A DNA stretch of 33,695 bases from Ureibacillus galli (GCF_014836845.1 NZ_JACSQA010000036.1:1-33695), one strand, 5' to 3'; shown: positions 9,236 through 19,622, counted from the stretch's first letter. A program made the numbers and translations. The notes: a model not told the origin generated them from the sequence alone.

Positions 9236-9277
9236 GCACTCGTCCCCGGGCAAAAAAGCCCGGAGACGGGTGCTTTT
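9236..9277 (+). terminator. Regulated terminator of the glyQS T-box
   Basis: A 16-bp stem (9236-9251 with 9258-9273, one mismatch and one G-U) has an A6 loop and is followed by TTTT. Its 5' arm overlaps the bases needed by the antiterminator. Confidence 0.88.
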
Positions 9278-9306
9278 ATATTTACTATCATTAGGAGGAA
9301 TTACTC

Positions 9307-10695
9307 ATGGCTCAAAAATCTATGGAAACAATCGTAAACTTAGCAAAACATCGTGGTTTCGTGTTCCCAGGTTCAGAAATTTATGGTGGACTTGCAAACA
9401 CTTGGGATTACGGTCCACTAGGTGTGGAATTGAAAAACAATGTAAAAAAAGCTTGGTGGCAAAAATTCGTACAGGAATCAGAATATAATGTTGGCCTTGA
9501 TGCTGCAATTTTAATGAATCCACGTACTTGGGTTGCATCTGGTCACGTTGGTAACTTTAATGATCCAATGATTGATTGTAAATCGTGTAAAGCTCGCCAC
9601 CGTGCAGACAAATTAATCGAAGATGCTTCTCTTCAGAAAACAGGCAATGAAATTATTGTAGACGGCATGAGTTTTGATCAAATGAAAGCAAAAATGGAGG
9701 AACTGGCTGTTACTTGCCCTGAATGTGGTGCAAATCACTTTACAGAAATTCGCCAATTCAATTTAATGTTTAAAACATTCCAAGGGGTTACAGAAAGTTC
9801 TACGAATGAAATTTTCCTACGCCCTGAAACAGCGCAAGGAATTTTCGTCAACTTCAAAAACGTACAACGTTCGATGCGTAAACGGACACCATTTGGTATC
9901 GCGCAAATCGGTAAATCGTTCCGTAATGAAATTACACCTGGTAACTTTACTTTCCGTACACGTGAATTCGAACAAATGGAACTTGAATTCTTCTGTAAAC
10001 CAGGTGAAGATTTAGAGTGGCAACAATATTGGAAAGAGTTCTGTAAAAATTGGTTATTAAATTTAGGTATGAAGGAAGAAAGCATGCGTCTTCGTGACCA
10101 TGAAGAAGATGAGTTATCCCACTATTCCAATGCAACAACGGACATCGAGTTCCGCTTCCCATTCGGCTGGGGCGAACTATGGGGTATTGCCGACCGAACA
10201 GATTATGACTTAAAACAACATATGGAACATTCCGGTGAAGATTTTACTTACATTGATCCAATTACAAATGAACGTTACGTTCCATATTGTATCGAACCAT
10301 CTTTAGGTGCTGATCGTGTCACTTTAGCCTTCTTATGTGATGCTTATGATGAAGAAGAATTAGAAGGTGGCGATTCTCGAACAGTATTGCGCTTCCACCC
10401 TGCGCTAGCACCGTTTAAAGCAGCAGTATTACCTTTATCGAAAAAGTTAGCAGATGAAGCTAGTGAAGTATGGGCAGAATTACGAAAAGCGTTCCCTGTT
10501 GATTATGATGAATCTCAATCAATCGGTAAACGTTACCGCCGACAAGATGAAATCGGCACACCATTCTGTATCACTTATGACTTCGATTCAAAAGAAGACG
10601 GCCAAGTAACCGTACGCCACCGTGATAGCATGGAACAAACACGCATGCCAATTACTGAGGTTAAAGCTTATATTGAAAAACATCTCCAATTCTAA
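9307..10695 (+). CDS. glyQS: Glycine-tRNA ligase, single-chain homodimeric type
   Basis: The 462-residue enzyme charges tRNA-Gly. It is the eukaryote/archaea-like alpha2 type, not the alpha2beta2 GlyQ/GlyS pair of B. subtilis. Visible are the N-terminal [12 protein letters not shown] motif, a zinc-binding quartet (C91, C94, C137, C140), class II motif 2 around FRNEI at 205-209 and FEQMELEFF, and motif 3 with [14 protein letters not shown]. The C-terminal anticodon-binding domain starts near residue 365. The ATG at 9307 follows AGGAGGAATTACTC. It is transcribed head-on to its flanking genes. The gene is controlled by the T-box upstream. Symbols glyS and glyQS are both used for this type. Confidence 0.95.
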   Translation: MAQKSMETIVNLAKHRGFVFPGSEIYGGLANTWDYGPLGVELKNNVKKAWWQKFVQESEYNVGLDAAILMNPRTWVASGHVGNFNDPMIDCKSCKARHRADKLIEDASLQKTGNEIIVDGMSFDQMKAKMEELAVTCPECGANHFTEIRQFNLMFKTFQGVTESSTNEIFLRPETAQGIFVNFKNVQRSMRKRTPFGIAQIGKSFRNEITPGNFTFRTREFEQMELEFFCKPGEDLEWQQYWKEFCKNWLLNLGMKEESMRLRDHEEDELSHYSNATTDIEFRFPFGWGELWGIADRTDYDLKQHMEHSGEDFTYIDPITNERYVPYCIEPSLGADRVTLAFLCDAYDEEELEGGDSRTVLRFHPALAPFKAAVLPLSKKLADEASEVWAELRKAFPVDYDESQSIGKRYRRQDEIGTPFCITYDFDSKEDGQVTVRHRDSMEQTRMPITEVKAYIEKHLQF

Positions 10696-10716
10696 TTTAT
10701 ACAAAAAGAATGTTGA

Positions 10717-10748
10717 GCTTATTTCGCTTTAGCGGGATAAGCTTTTTT
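10717..10748 (+). terminator. Terminator of glyQS
   Basis: An 11-bp stem (10717-10727 with 10732-10742, two G-U pairs) is followed by six Ts, 22 bases after the glyQS stop. Confidence 0.85.
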
Positions 10749-10788
10749 CTTGAAAGTAATTGGATTTATCGGCTAGATGTATAAAATT

Positions 10789-10825
10789 ACCTATACCAGC
10801 GAATAATGGTATAGGTATCTTTTTT
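10789..10825 (+). terminator. Second terminator-like hairpin after glyQS
   Basis: A perfect 9-bp stem ACCTATACC/GGTATAGGT (10789-10797 with 10808-10816) is followed by ATCTTTTTT on the + strand. It would back up the first terminator and isolate the next gene. Confidence 0.6.
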
Positions 10826-10907
10826 CCACATTTTGTTCATTTTGTTCATTGAGTCTTTCATTTGTTAGAATATTTCGATTATAATGATAGAAAACGAGGT
10901 GGGGTTG

Positions 10908-11381
10908 ATGTTCTTCCAAACTTTATTTAAAAAACAGAAGTCAATAGAGAATGAAAAAAGCGCTAGTGAAAAATTTTTAGTGATTATTAATGAATTATTA
11001 AATAAAGAATTACCAGAGCATCAATCACATCATCATATTTTATTTACAGCAAATGTTAAGCTTGATACTTTAAAAAATTTACTAAACGAACATCGAAAGC
11101 GATGTCAGTTCGAACATAAAGTAGGACAATATCATATGGAAATGTATGATCAAATACGGAAACAAACAAGTGATTTACAAGGTTTAATCGATTGTTATAC
11201 AGAACTTCATATCGATATGGCCCATATGAATCATCGTTTACTCTTTTATTACGATAAAATTGACTTTTTATACGACAACTATTTAAATTTACTAGATGGA
11301 AAATTCCTGAGTGAGTCAAATCCCCTATTTTGGCAAGCGATTAAAGAAGACACATTAGAAGTCGTACGCAACATTTTATAA
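10908..11381 (+). CDS. Unidentified 157-residue soluble protein
   Basis: I place the start at the ATG at 10908, preceded by GAGGTG at six bases. An earlier ATG at 10884 sits within a TATAAT (10880-10885) that is more likely a -10 box. The product is mostly helical in appearance, with a His-rich stretch (HQSHHH, about residues 38-43), several Lys/Glu heptad-like segments and a Leu/Tyr-rich C-terminal half. There is no signal peptide or membrane segment. It faces recO tail to tail with only three bases between stop codons. I do not recognise a family, and its place beside glyQS says little about its role. Confidence 0.6.
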   Translation: MFFQTLFKKQKSIENEKSASEKFLVIINELLNKELPEHQSHHHILFTANVKLDTLKNLLNEHRKRCQFEHKVGQYHMEMYDQIRKQTSDLQGLIDCYTELHIDMAHMNHRLLFYYDKIDFLYDNYLNLLDGKFLSESNPLFWQAIKEDTLEVVRNIL

Positions 11382-11384
11382 TCG

Positions 11385-12167
11385 TTATTCTGTTGGTTCC
11401 TCATTACGCTCATTTCGAGTGAGTAATGGGGTTCTTTCTAATTGTTCAATAAATGATCGGGATTTTAAACGAATACCCGTTTGTTCTTCATAAATCGTTG
11501 AAACAATTTTTTTAATAAACTGTTTCGTCCCCTTTTTCAAATCTAATTTTCCAATTTGATCAATAGGTACTGAGTAAAACATTCGAATTAATTTTAACTG
11601 AGTTGGTGTTAATCGAATAATATATGGGTCTAAATGAAAACAACGATGACATAAGTAACCACCTTGAGCAAAGGAAAATGCAAATTCCCCTTCAATAGCT
11701 CCGCAAGATGCACAAGCATGTAGAATTGGTTGGACTCCTGTATAAGGAAGTAGCTTCCAATCGACAAATAAAGCAATTGCTTCTGGATCATACTCTTCCT
11801 CAATGGCATGAAGGGCTTGTTGTAATACTTCGAAGGCAAAAGGTTCTGGACTTCCCTCTTCCACAATTCGATCGAGAAGTTCGACAATATAACTAGCGTA
11901 AGCTGTTGCAACGATATCGGTTTGAATATGACGCATCGAAGCTAAGTGCTCCCCTTGTTGTAAAGTCCCCATACCCGAACTTCTCTGTACAACATATAAA
12001 CCATGCATAAACGTTTGAGTAACCCCAGCTAAACGACTAGTTGGTTTTTTTGCCCCTCTAGCCATCACTGTCATTTTACCCGCTTCCCTTGTCATGATCG
12101 TTACGATTTTATTGGATTCTCCATAGGATCTCGATTTTAAAACAATGCCTTCCCATTTGTTTAGCAT
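11385..12167 (-). CDS. recO: DNA repair protein RecO
   Basis: The 260-residue protein acts in the RecFOR pathway, helping load RecA on gapped single-stranded DNA. It has the N-terminal OB-fold (WEGIVLKSRSYGESNKIV), a helical middle, and a four-cysteine zinc site (C152, C155, C173, C176). The ATG at 12167 is preceded by AAGGAAG. It lies after era on the minus strand as in B. subtilis, but the small gene yqzL found there between them is missing here. A hairpin in its last codons may matter to the convergent gene; see findings. Confidence 0.93.
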   Translation of the reverse strand: MLNKWEGIVLKSRSYGESNKIVTIMTREAGKMTVMARGAKKPTSRLAGVTQTFMHGLYVVQRSSGMGTLQQGEHLASMRHIQTDIVATAYASYIVELLDRIVEEGSPEPFAFEVLQQALHAIEEEYDPEAIALFVDWKLLPYTGVQPILHACASCGAIEGEFAFSFAQGGYLCHRCFHLDPYIIRLTPTQLKLIRMFYSVPIDQIGKLDLKKGTKQFIKKIVSTIYEEQTGIRLKSRSFIEQLERTPLLTRNERNEEPTE

Positions 12168-12209
12168 TGCGGCACTTCCTTCTACTTTTTTCTAATTTCT
12201 ATTATACAT

Positions 12210-12240
12210 AAAAAGAACGCCTACATATTTGTAAGCATTC
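12210..12240 (-). terminator. Terminator after era
   Basis: A 10-bp stem (12215-12224 with 12231-12240, two G-U pairs) is followed on the minus strand by TTTTTATG. It lies between the era stop and recO, so recO probably relies on readthrough or on the TATAAT just beyond it. Confidence 0.75.
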
Positions 12241-12251
12241 TTTTCCAGTCA

Positions 12252-13593
<1,342 letters not shown>

Positions 13594-13596
13594 TTA

Positions 13597-13947
13597 TTAA
13601 AACCATTTTGGTAAAAAAATAAGTAAACCGATTATAACACTTGCAACTGCAAATACAAGTACTGCCCCTGCCGCTACATCCTTAGCCTGCTTTGCTAAAG
13701 GATGATATTCTGGCGATGCTAAATTCACGACAGCCTCGATTGCCGTATTCATCATTTCGGCACCAATGACTAGTGCCATAGCGATGATTAAAATAAGCCA
13801 TTCTGTAATCGATATCCCCGTTAACGCTCCAGCTATAACAACTATTATTGCACTAAATAAATGAATACGCATATTTTGTTCGTTTAACGAAGTGCGTATG
13901 CCAAATAATGCATATCCAAAGGATTTAATAAGCTTATGAACGTCCAT
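13597..13947 (-). CDS. dgkA: Undecaprenol/diacylglycerol kinase
   Basis: The 116-residue integral membrane kinase probably phosphorylates undecaprenol in Gram-positive bacteria, recycling the lipid carrier for wall synthesis. Three membrane helices and the conserved [13 protein letters not shown] catalytic segment (about residues 64-76) are visible. The ATG at 13947 overlaps the end of ybeY by 14 bases; a GTG three codons upstream lacks ribosome-site spacing. Confidence 0.92.
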   Translation of the reverse strand: MDVHKLIKSFGYALFGIRTSLNEQNMRIHLFSAIIVVIAGALTGISITEWLILIIAMALVIGAEMMNTAIEAVVNLASPEYHPLAKQAKDVAAGAVLVFAVASVIIGLLIFLPKWF

Positions 13948-14419
13948 TAAAATCACGACCTAAGCCAAAAGAAGATAAAATGTCATCTTGTTTCCCAAAC
14001 ATGACTTTCTCATCCTCTTCTGTCATATGATCGTAGCCTAAAAGATGTAAAAATCCGTGGACTGCTAAAAATCCAAGTTCACGTTCAAAGGAATGACCGT
14101 ATTCCTCCGCTTGCTCTTTCGTTCGATCCGTTGAAATAATAATATCACCTAAAATGCGAGGAATGCCTTCTCCTTGAATCGCTACTTCCCCTTCACCTAA
14201 TTCTTCAAGGGCAAAGGAAATAACGTCCGTAGGCTGGTCTTTATCACGATATTCCCGGTTAATTTCATGGATTGCCTCATTTGTAACAAAGGTAACCGAA
14301 ACTTCACTTCCCTCTTCAATATTTAAAGTGTTTGCAGCATGTTGAAGTAGCTTTTCAACTAGTTCAATATGTTCTTCCTGCACTTCATTTGTTTCATCTA
14401 AAAAATCAATATTAAGCAT
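13934..14419 (-). CDS. ybeY: Endoribonuclease YbeY (rRNA maturation)
   Basis: The 161-residue zinc enzyme takes part in 16S rRNA maturation and 70S quality control. The metal site is the [11 protein letters not shown] motif (H121, H125, H131). TDVISF and GDIIIS motifs, typical of the family, precede it. AGGAGG stands seven bases before the ATG. It is flanked by pgpH and dgkA as in B. subtilis (there yqfG). Confidence 0.95.
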   Translation of the reverse strand: MLNIDFLDETNEVQEEHIELVEKLLQHAANTLNIEEGSEVSVTFVTNEAIHEINREYRDKDQPTDVISFALEELGEGEVAIQGEGIPRILGDIIISTDRTKEQAEEYGHSFERELGFLAVHGFLHLLGYDHMTEEDEKVMFGKQDDILSSFGLGRDFNGRS

Positions 14420-14434
14420 TGAATCCTCCTATAA

Positions 14435-16552
14435 TTATCCTTCTTTTGGATATTCAATCCTTGAATGGAATATCCCATTTAATGTCTCACATAATACTTC
14501 TTCTATTTTCTTTAGTTCTTTCAGGGATACATCACATTCATCAAATTGATGCTCTTGTACACGACTTTGAATAATGGAATGGACAAGTTGTTGTACTTTT
14601 TCCATACTCGGTTGTTTCATAGAACGTACAGCCGCTTCTACACTATCCGCAATATTAATAACTGCGGCTTCCTTCGTTTGAGGTTTTGGACCAGGATAAC
14701 TAAACGCTGCTTCGTCAACCTCTTTCCCTTCATCCTTCGCTTTATGTAAGAAGAATTTTAAGGTACTTGTCCCGTGGTGCTGTAGGGCAATATCTACAAT
14801 TTCTTTCGGCATTTTATGCTTTTTCAACAAAGCTGCCCCATCCGACGTATGGGAAATGATAATTTCCGCGCTTCTTTCGGGTGGCAATGAATCATGGGGA
14901 TTAATTCCTGACATTTGATTTTCAATGAAAAATGCCGGTCTTCTAGTTTTCCCAATATCGTGGTAATAACATGCAACACGGGCTAGTAAACCATCCGCTC
15001 CGATTGCTTCACAAGCAGCTTCCGCAAGATTGGCCACCATCACACTATGGTGGTAAGTTCCTGGTGTTTCTGTTAGCAATTTTTTCAACAACGGATGATT
15101 TGGATTCGATAATTCGATTAATCTCATTGTCGACAATAATCCTAAGGCTGATTCAAAGAAAGGTAATAATCCCATCGTTAATGCACCTGATAAAACTGCA
15201 GAAGTAATACCCGCAATGGCATAAAATAATAATTCTAATAAATCATAATTAGATTGGGACATGAGTAAATAAAAGGCAATAAATAAGAAATTACTTACTA
15301 ATACAATGCCGCATGCTTTTAATAAATGGGATCTTTTCTCCATACTTCTCATAAAGAATACGCTTGATAATCCACCAAATATGATATATAGCGCTATATC
15401 CATTTGTAAAACTGCTGCGTACCCTTCGTGAAACAAAATCCCAGCAGAGGCAGCCGTTAATATAGTTACTAATATTGCTGCTCTCTCATTCGCCAGTAAT
15501 CGTACTAGCATTGTGGCAAGGGCTGTCGGATATAAAAAGGCAATCGTCATATCAAATTGATCCGATAATAAACTAAGTAATTTCATTAATATAATAGAAA
15601 TAGAGTAAACGATAGCTGTTACGAATAAAGCCTTTCTTCTTTTCTCTAAATCCATCTTCGAGCGGTCAAAGAGAATGTACATAAAGGCCATTTGCAAAAT
15701 AATAAAGATGAAAAGCCCTAGAACCGGTTTCGTTGATGTATGGCTATTCAATAAACCTAAAAGTTCCAATTGACGATAAACTTCTCGATCGATCAATTCC
15801 CCTTCTTGTACAATAATCTGTCCTTGTAAAATCCGCGTCGGCTCTACCTCTTCTCGGGCTTGTAAAATTAACTCTTTTGTTCTTTCTTCATCCAACACTT
15901 CAGTTTCAACAATTGCCGCTCGTCCAATCATTGCAAGTACACTAACTAAATTTTCATCTAGCGTATCATTTTGGCGGACTCTTGATTCGATTTCATTACG
16001 TATTTGAGCAACATCGTCCGTTCGGATTGGTGAATTCAACGTTGTTTCAACTAAATTTACAAGAAAAGTCTTTGCCGTTGCAATGCTCGCATCATTTGCT
16101 GTTAACAGCGACTGTAATTGGTTGTCGGTAAAGTTAAGTTGGGATTGACTATCCGTAATATCCTTTAATTTATCTTGTAGTTGTTGGACTTGGGTTTCTA
16201 TCGGTACTTCCTCTTTACTAGCACTAATTTCTGTTCGTACATCCAAAAGAATATCAAAAATGGATGTAACTAGAGAAGAGCGATTTTGAGCCGTTTCATC
16301 GTTAAATACATAAACAGGTTCCACAGCCTTTTCGGCATTATCCCGCTCCTGTTCCGTTTTCACCGTGTCTTCTACCGTTTTAACTGCACGTATAGTTTCT
16401 GGTGCTAGTTGAAAAGCTTGTATATCGTATGTAGTACCTCGAATATTACCGAGCATTAAAAAGAATTGTAGAATACCCGTGACAACTAAAATAACTACTA
16501 ATAAAGTTCGAAAACGTATCATATTCAGTAATTTATTTAAGTGCTTTTCCAC
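14435..16552 (-). CDS. pgpH: 7TM-HD cyclic-di-AMP phosphodiesterase PgpH
   Basis: The 705-residue membrane phosphodiesterase degrades c-di-AMP. In order: one N-terminal membrane helix (about 15-35), a large extracellular 7TMR-HDED domain (about 40-280), seven membrane helices (about 285-475), and a cytoplasmic HD domain with HHSVMVANL, YYHDIGKT and HHGT metal motifs (about 500-665). Translation starts at a GTG at 16552, with GGAGG seven bases upstream. A terminator after phoH lies upstream, so this gene starts a new unit running through ybeY-dgkA-cdd-era. Confidence 0.95.
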   Translation of the reverse strand: MEKHLNKLLNMIRFRTLLVVILVVTGILQFFLMLGNIRGTTYDIQAFQLAPETIRAVKTVEDTVKTEQERDNAEKAVEPVYVFNDETAQNRSSLVTSIFDILLDVRTEISASKEEVPIETQVQQLQDKLKDITDSQSQLNFTDNQLQSLLTANDASIATAKTFLVNLVETTLNSPIRTDDVAQIRNEIESRVRQNDTLDENLVSVLAMIGRAAIVETEVLDEERTKELILQAREEVEPTRILQGQIIVQEGELIDREVYRQLELLGLLNSHTSTKPVLGLFIFIILQMAFMYILFDRSKMDLEKRRKALFVTAIVYSISIILMKLLSLLSDQFDMTIAFLYPTALATMLVRLLANERAAILVTILTAASAGILFHEGYAAVLQMDIALYIIFGGLSSVFFMRSMEKRSHLLKACGIVLVSNFLFIAFYLLMSQSNYDLLELLFYAIAGITSAVLSGALTMGLLPFFESALGLLSTMRLIELSNPNHPLLKKLLTETPGTYHHSVMVANLAEAACEAIGADGLLARVACYYHDIGKTRRPAFFIENQMSGINPHDSLPPERSAEIIISHTSDGAALLKKHKMPKEIVDIALQHHGTSTLKFFLHKAKDEGKEVDEAAFSYPGPKPQTKEAAVINIADSVEAAVRSMKQPSMEKVQQLVHSIIQSRVQEHQFDECDVSLKELKKIEEVLCETLNGIFHSRIEYPKEG

Positions 16553-16627
16553 CTGCGCACCTCCAAAGGTCTATCTCTATGTATAGTTTACCAATTTATG
16601 AATATAATTTCATGAAAAGTTACTAGA

Positions 16628-16662
16628 AATAAAAAATGTGCACGATTTATCGTACACATTTT
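16628..16662 (-). terminator. Terminator after phoH
   Basis: A 10-bp stem (16635-16644 with 16651-16660, one G-U) is followed by TTTTTATTT on the minus strand, about 40 bases beyond the phoH stop. Confidence 0.8.
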
Positions 16663-16700
16663 TAGAGCTATACAATAATCCGGTATTAAACTTAACTTTA

Positions 16701-17657
16701 TTATAACTCTTGATCTGTGTAGGCTTGGATAATTTTCGCTACAAGCGGGTGACGGACTACATCTCCAGCCTCTAACGTTTTAAACTGTATATCCTTTAAA
16801 AATTTTAATGACCGCTCTGCAATGATTAAACCTGACTCCGTATTTTTTGGTAGATCAATTTGAGTTTTATCTCCGGTAATGACCATTTTAGATCCGAAGC
16901 CGAGTCTTGTTAAAAACATTTTCATTTGCATATGGGTTGTATTTTGAGCCTCATCTAAAATAACGAAAGCATCATCTAATGTACGGCCACGCATATAGGC
17001 TAAGGGCGCTATTTCTATTGTTCCACGTTCGATTAATCGTTGAGTTTGCTCTTGTCCATAAATATCATGTAACGCATCGTAAAGTGGTCGGATATAAGGA
17101 TCGACCTTTTCTTTTAAATCTCCTGGTAAAAACCCTAAAGATTCTCCTGCTTCTACTGCTGGTCTAGTTAAAATAATTCGTTTCACATGGCCATTTTTTA
17201 ATGCCTGAGTTGCCATCACAACGGCTAAATACGTTTTCCCTGTACCAGCAGGACCAATTCCAAACACGAGGTCATGATGACGAATCGCTTTTATGTACTC
17301 GCGTTGACCAATTGTTTTTGCACGGATAGGTTTCCCTTTAAAGTTTCTTGCTATTTCTTCTTCATATAATTCAGCAAAATATTCAATTGTCCCTTTATTC
17401 ACCATTTCGATTGCAGTTGCCACATCCCGCAAATCAATATTAACCCCTTTTCGAATCACTTTTAATAGGGCAATTAATAAATCCTTCACTTGTTGTTTTG
17501 GAAGTTCTTCCCCTGCAATTTGAATCATTTCTCCACGGGTAATAATACGTACTTGAAATGTTTCTTCAATGAGTTTGATATTTGCATCGGACATTCCTAG
17601 TAACATAACCGCTTCATTTGGATTTTCTACTTGCAATTCTGATAATTGTTCTGACAT
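16701..17657 (-). CDS. phoH: PhoH-family ATPase
   Basis: The 318-residue cytoplasmic P-loop protein has an N-terminal KH-like segment (about 1-100). The PhoH ATPase domain follows, with Walker A GPAGTGKT at 135-142 and Walker B VILDEAQN, then the ITGDKTQIDLP motif. PhoH proteins are thought to act on RNA, often near ybeY, but their substrate is not settled. The ATG at 17657 has AAGGAG seven bases upstream; a TTG two codons earlier does not fit that site. It begins two bases after the yqfD stop. Confidence 0.94.
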   Translation of the reverse strand: MSEQLSELQVENPNEAVMLLGMSDANIKLIEETFQVRIITRGEMIQIAGEELPKQQVKDLLIALLKVIRKGVNIDLRDVATAIEMVNKGTIEYFAELYEEEIARNFKGKPIRAKTIGQREYIKAIRHHDLVFGIGPAGTGKTYLAVVMATQALKNGHVKRIILTRPAVEAGESLGFLPGDLKEKVDPYIRPLYDALHDIYGQEQTQRLIERGTIEIAPLAYMRGRTLDDAFVILDEAQNTTHMQMKMFLTRLGFGSKMVITGDKTQIDLPKNTESGLIIAERSLKFLKDIQFKTLEAGDVVRHPLVAKIIQAYTDQEL

Positions 17658-17659
17658 AA

Positions 17660-18787
17660 TCAATCTCCTTGGTCAATTGGGTAGTTTTTCGCAATATTTT
17701 CATTTACCAAAAATAGGACTTTCCCTTTCACTTTATCATCATCGAATGTAACGTGCAAAATGTTTTCCTTTTTGATAATCGTTTTTGGTGGTAAAGATTT
17801 TAAGATTTTTTCGTGCAGTAGTGGCAAGATAAACGATTCGATTCGTTCTTCTGTAATCTCTTCCGTTACAGTGGTGTACTTTTGAGTCTTTTTGATTTCG
17901 ATAAATTTTGAAAGCCACTCCGGTAAATCGATCTTTTGAAATGATTTTCCCTGCTCCTTTTTATCATTATTCATTTTGAAATCAATCGTCCACTCTCGAC
18001 TACTAGCTGAGATGAATTGTATTTCTTTTGGAATAGAAAATTCCGTTTCTAACCAGTAGTCTGCATACACTTCCCCAGAAGCTCCTACTACAACCGATTT
18101 ATCTCCAACTGAAATAACCCCTGATACAAGTGTATCCCCTTTATAGACAGTTGTATTCGGTAGTACACGACGTTCTCCGCTAGAAATTTCAAAATGAGTA
18201 ATTACTCCGCTCTTGGCTGCAATCAAATGATTTTTCCCATCATTTGTATTATCTCTATTATCAGTAATCGGGGCGAGTTGCGGAACAATCGTCATACTAC
18301 TACCTGTTTTTAGTATATGCACCCAAGATAAATCTCTTAACTCCTCCATAATAGTTTGTCTAATTTCAAAGTCCGATTCCACTTTTCCCCTTAAAGTAGG
18401 TTTGGATAACGATAATTTCTCATTCACAATTTTTTCTACAGCTACCCGTACTTCAGGGATTTCTGATTGGACTTCCACCTTCCAAACAAACTGAGAGGCA
18501 ACAATTGGTATACAAATAAGTAATAATAAGCCTAGAGCTGTCCAACTATTTTTTTGGAAAATTCTAGACACTTGTAAATATTGGATCTTCACTTTAATAC
18601 GATATTTCTTTCTTATCGTACGGACAGTCATTACATCTTTTCTTGTAATTTCAAAACGGATTTCATTGTCTAAATGAATCACATTTTTTATTTTTACACC
18701 TTTAGAATGCAAATTTTGAATAAAGGCGTGGGCCGCATTGTTCCGTGTAATATGAATTTCAACAGGTCGATTATCAAACTTTTTCAT
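17660..18787 (-). CDS. yqfD: Sporulation protein YqfD
   Basis: The 375-residue product matches the YqfD stage IV sporulation family. It has a soluble N-terminus (about 1-85), a single membrane helix (about 86-104, GLLLLICIPIVASQFVW), and a long C-terminal extracytoplasmic part with beta-rich segments. The VWKVEVQS and VHILKTGSSM stretches are typical. In B. subtilis yqfC-yqfD are read by sigma-E in the mother cell. It overlaps yqfC by 14 bases, so it is probably translationally coupled to it. Confidence 0.9.
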   Translation of the reverse strand: MKKFDNRPVEIHITRNNAAHAFIQNLHSKGVKIKNVIHLDNEIRFEITRKDVMTVRTIRKKYRIKVKIQYLQVSRIFQKNSWTALGLLLLICIPIVASQFVWKVEVQSEIPEVRVAVEKIVNEKLSLSKPTLRGKVESDFEIRQTIMEELRDLSWVHILKTGSSMTIVPQLAPITDNRDNTNDGKNHLIAAKSGVITHFEISSGERRVLPNTTVYKGDTLVSGVISVGDKSVVVGASGEVYADYWLETEFSIPKEIQFISASSREWTIDFKMNNDKKEQGKSFQKIDLPEWLSKFIEIKKTQKYTTVTEEITEERIESFILPLLHEKILKSLPPKTIIKKENILHVTFDDDKVKGKVLFLVNENIAKNYPIDQGD

Positions 18788-19025
18788 AATCGTTCACCTG
18801 CCTTTTCATTTCAATTGATAATAAGTTTTCTACATGTATTATAAATTCTTCCTCTTTTAATACATCTATATGTACACGATTTGCTTTTATTAAAATTGAA
18901 AAATCTTCATATAAAAAAGAACAATGCTGTTCAGATGCTTCAATAAATCTATATGTTCCAATCAACCGTAACTGGCTGCTATTTACGATTTCAATTAATG
19001 GATCTTTTTGGAATAGTTTTTTCAA
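18774..19025 (-). CDS. yqfC: YabP/YqfC-family sporulation protein
   Basis: The 83-residue product is placed in this family by position before yqfD and by the short beta pattern around LIEIVNSSQLRLIGTYRFI, like the PxITMIG core of YqfC. It is shorter and more diverged than the B. subtilis protein (about 93 residues). Translation starts at a TTG at 19025. The only ribosome site is a G-rich run at 19035-19040, which is also the 3' arm of a long hairpin; see findings. Family call likely but not certain. Confidence 0.75.
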   Translation of the reverse strand: MKKLFQKDPLIEIVNSSQLRLIGTYRFIEASEQHCSFLYEDFSILIKANRVHIDVLKEEEFIIHVENLLSIEMKRQVNDYEKV

Positions 19026-19030
19026 TTAAA

Positions 19031-19075
19031 ATGCCCCCCTTTCGCAAAAGTATATGCTTTGAAAAAGGGGGGCAT
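19031..19075 (-). terminator. Hairpin between yqfB and yqfC that contains the yqfC ribosome site
   Basis: A perfect 12-bp stem ATGCCCCCCTTT/AAAGGGGGGCAT (arms 19031-19042 and 19064-19075) encloses a 21-base loop with a possible AAAG/CTTT inner pair. On the minus strand it is followed by TTTTAATTG. It can act as the terminator of nfeD-floA-yqfB, and its 3' arm carries the G-run used as the yqfC ribosome site. Confidence 0.65.
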
Positions 19076-19124
19076 GTATATATTCCGTTCGTTTCTCTGA
19101 AATTACTGCAGAACTTCGAACAAA

Positions 19125-19622
19125 TTAGGAACGTTGCTTTGCCTTTGGCGGTCCTAAAATTTCTGATGTAATGATCGCCTGAACTAATGCTTCTCGATTA
19201 GTAGGGACAAAGTTACCGATTTCCTGTTGTTTAATATTCCCTTTTGTAGTTTTCGCTCTTGTAATATTTGATGAACGATTGGAACGATTTGCATCAAGGG
19301 TTGGCCGAGCGTTTTTCACATTAGTTTTCGAAACATTATTTTCTACTATTGTTTCTCTTCTTGCTAAATCTCGGGAAGGTTGCTCTAGAGAACGATTGGA
19401 CGATCTAGTAGACGTTCTATCGTTTAATTGCTGAAATACTTCGCTCGCAAAATCTTCCAGTGATTTCTGCGGTTCCCTTCGATCTACTTTTTTTGAAGAT
19501 TGGGACCTTTGAGTCGTTTGCTTATTATTAAACGGTGGCATTGGTTTTTGTTCTTTCTTTTCTTTTCCAGCAAATAAAGAACTAAGAATAAAAATGACCA
19601 CCATGCCAATGATGCCTTCCAT
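19125..19622 (-). CDS. yqfB: YqfB-like membrane-tethered protein
   Basis: The 165-residue product has one N-terminal hydrophobic segment (about residues 2-18). A long Ser/Arg/Gln/Lys-rich, probably disordered region (about 20-140) follows. The C-terminal block AIITSEILGPPKAK is what I recognise from YqfB-like proteins encoded after floA. It lies 36 bases after floA and before a hairpin terminator, so it is the last gene of the nfeD-floA operon. Biochemical function unknown; a link to flotillin domains is suggested only by position. Confidence 0.7.
   Translation of the reverse strand: MEGIIGMVVIFILSSLFAGKEKKEQKPMPPFNNKQTTQRSQSSKKVDRREPQKSLEDFASEVFQQLNDRTSTRSSNRSLEQPSRDLARRETIVENNVSKTNVKNARPTLDANRSNRSSNITRAKTTKGNIKQQEIGNFVPTNREALVQAIITSEILGPPKAKQRS

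Larger units (their letters stand above)
8898..9277 (+). promoter_or_regulatory. Glycine T-box riboswitch in the glyQS leader
   Basis: Stem I spans about 8913-9001. It has a kink-turn-like base, the S-turn AGTA at 8931-8934, and TCTTTTC pairing with GAAAAGA. The specifier loop carries GGC (8988-8990), a glycine codon, followed by A. The T-box sequence GGGGTGGAACCGCG is at 9209-9222. Its TGGA would pair with the UCCA end of tRNA-Gly. The intrinsic terminator (9236-9277) is the alternative fold. Uncharged tRNA-Gly should therefore raise glyQS transcription. About 205 bases lie between Stem I and the antiterminator, far more than the compact glyQS leaders I know. A repeated block fills this space and is listed separately. 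Confidence 0.9.
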
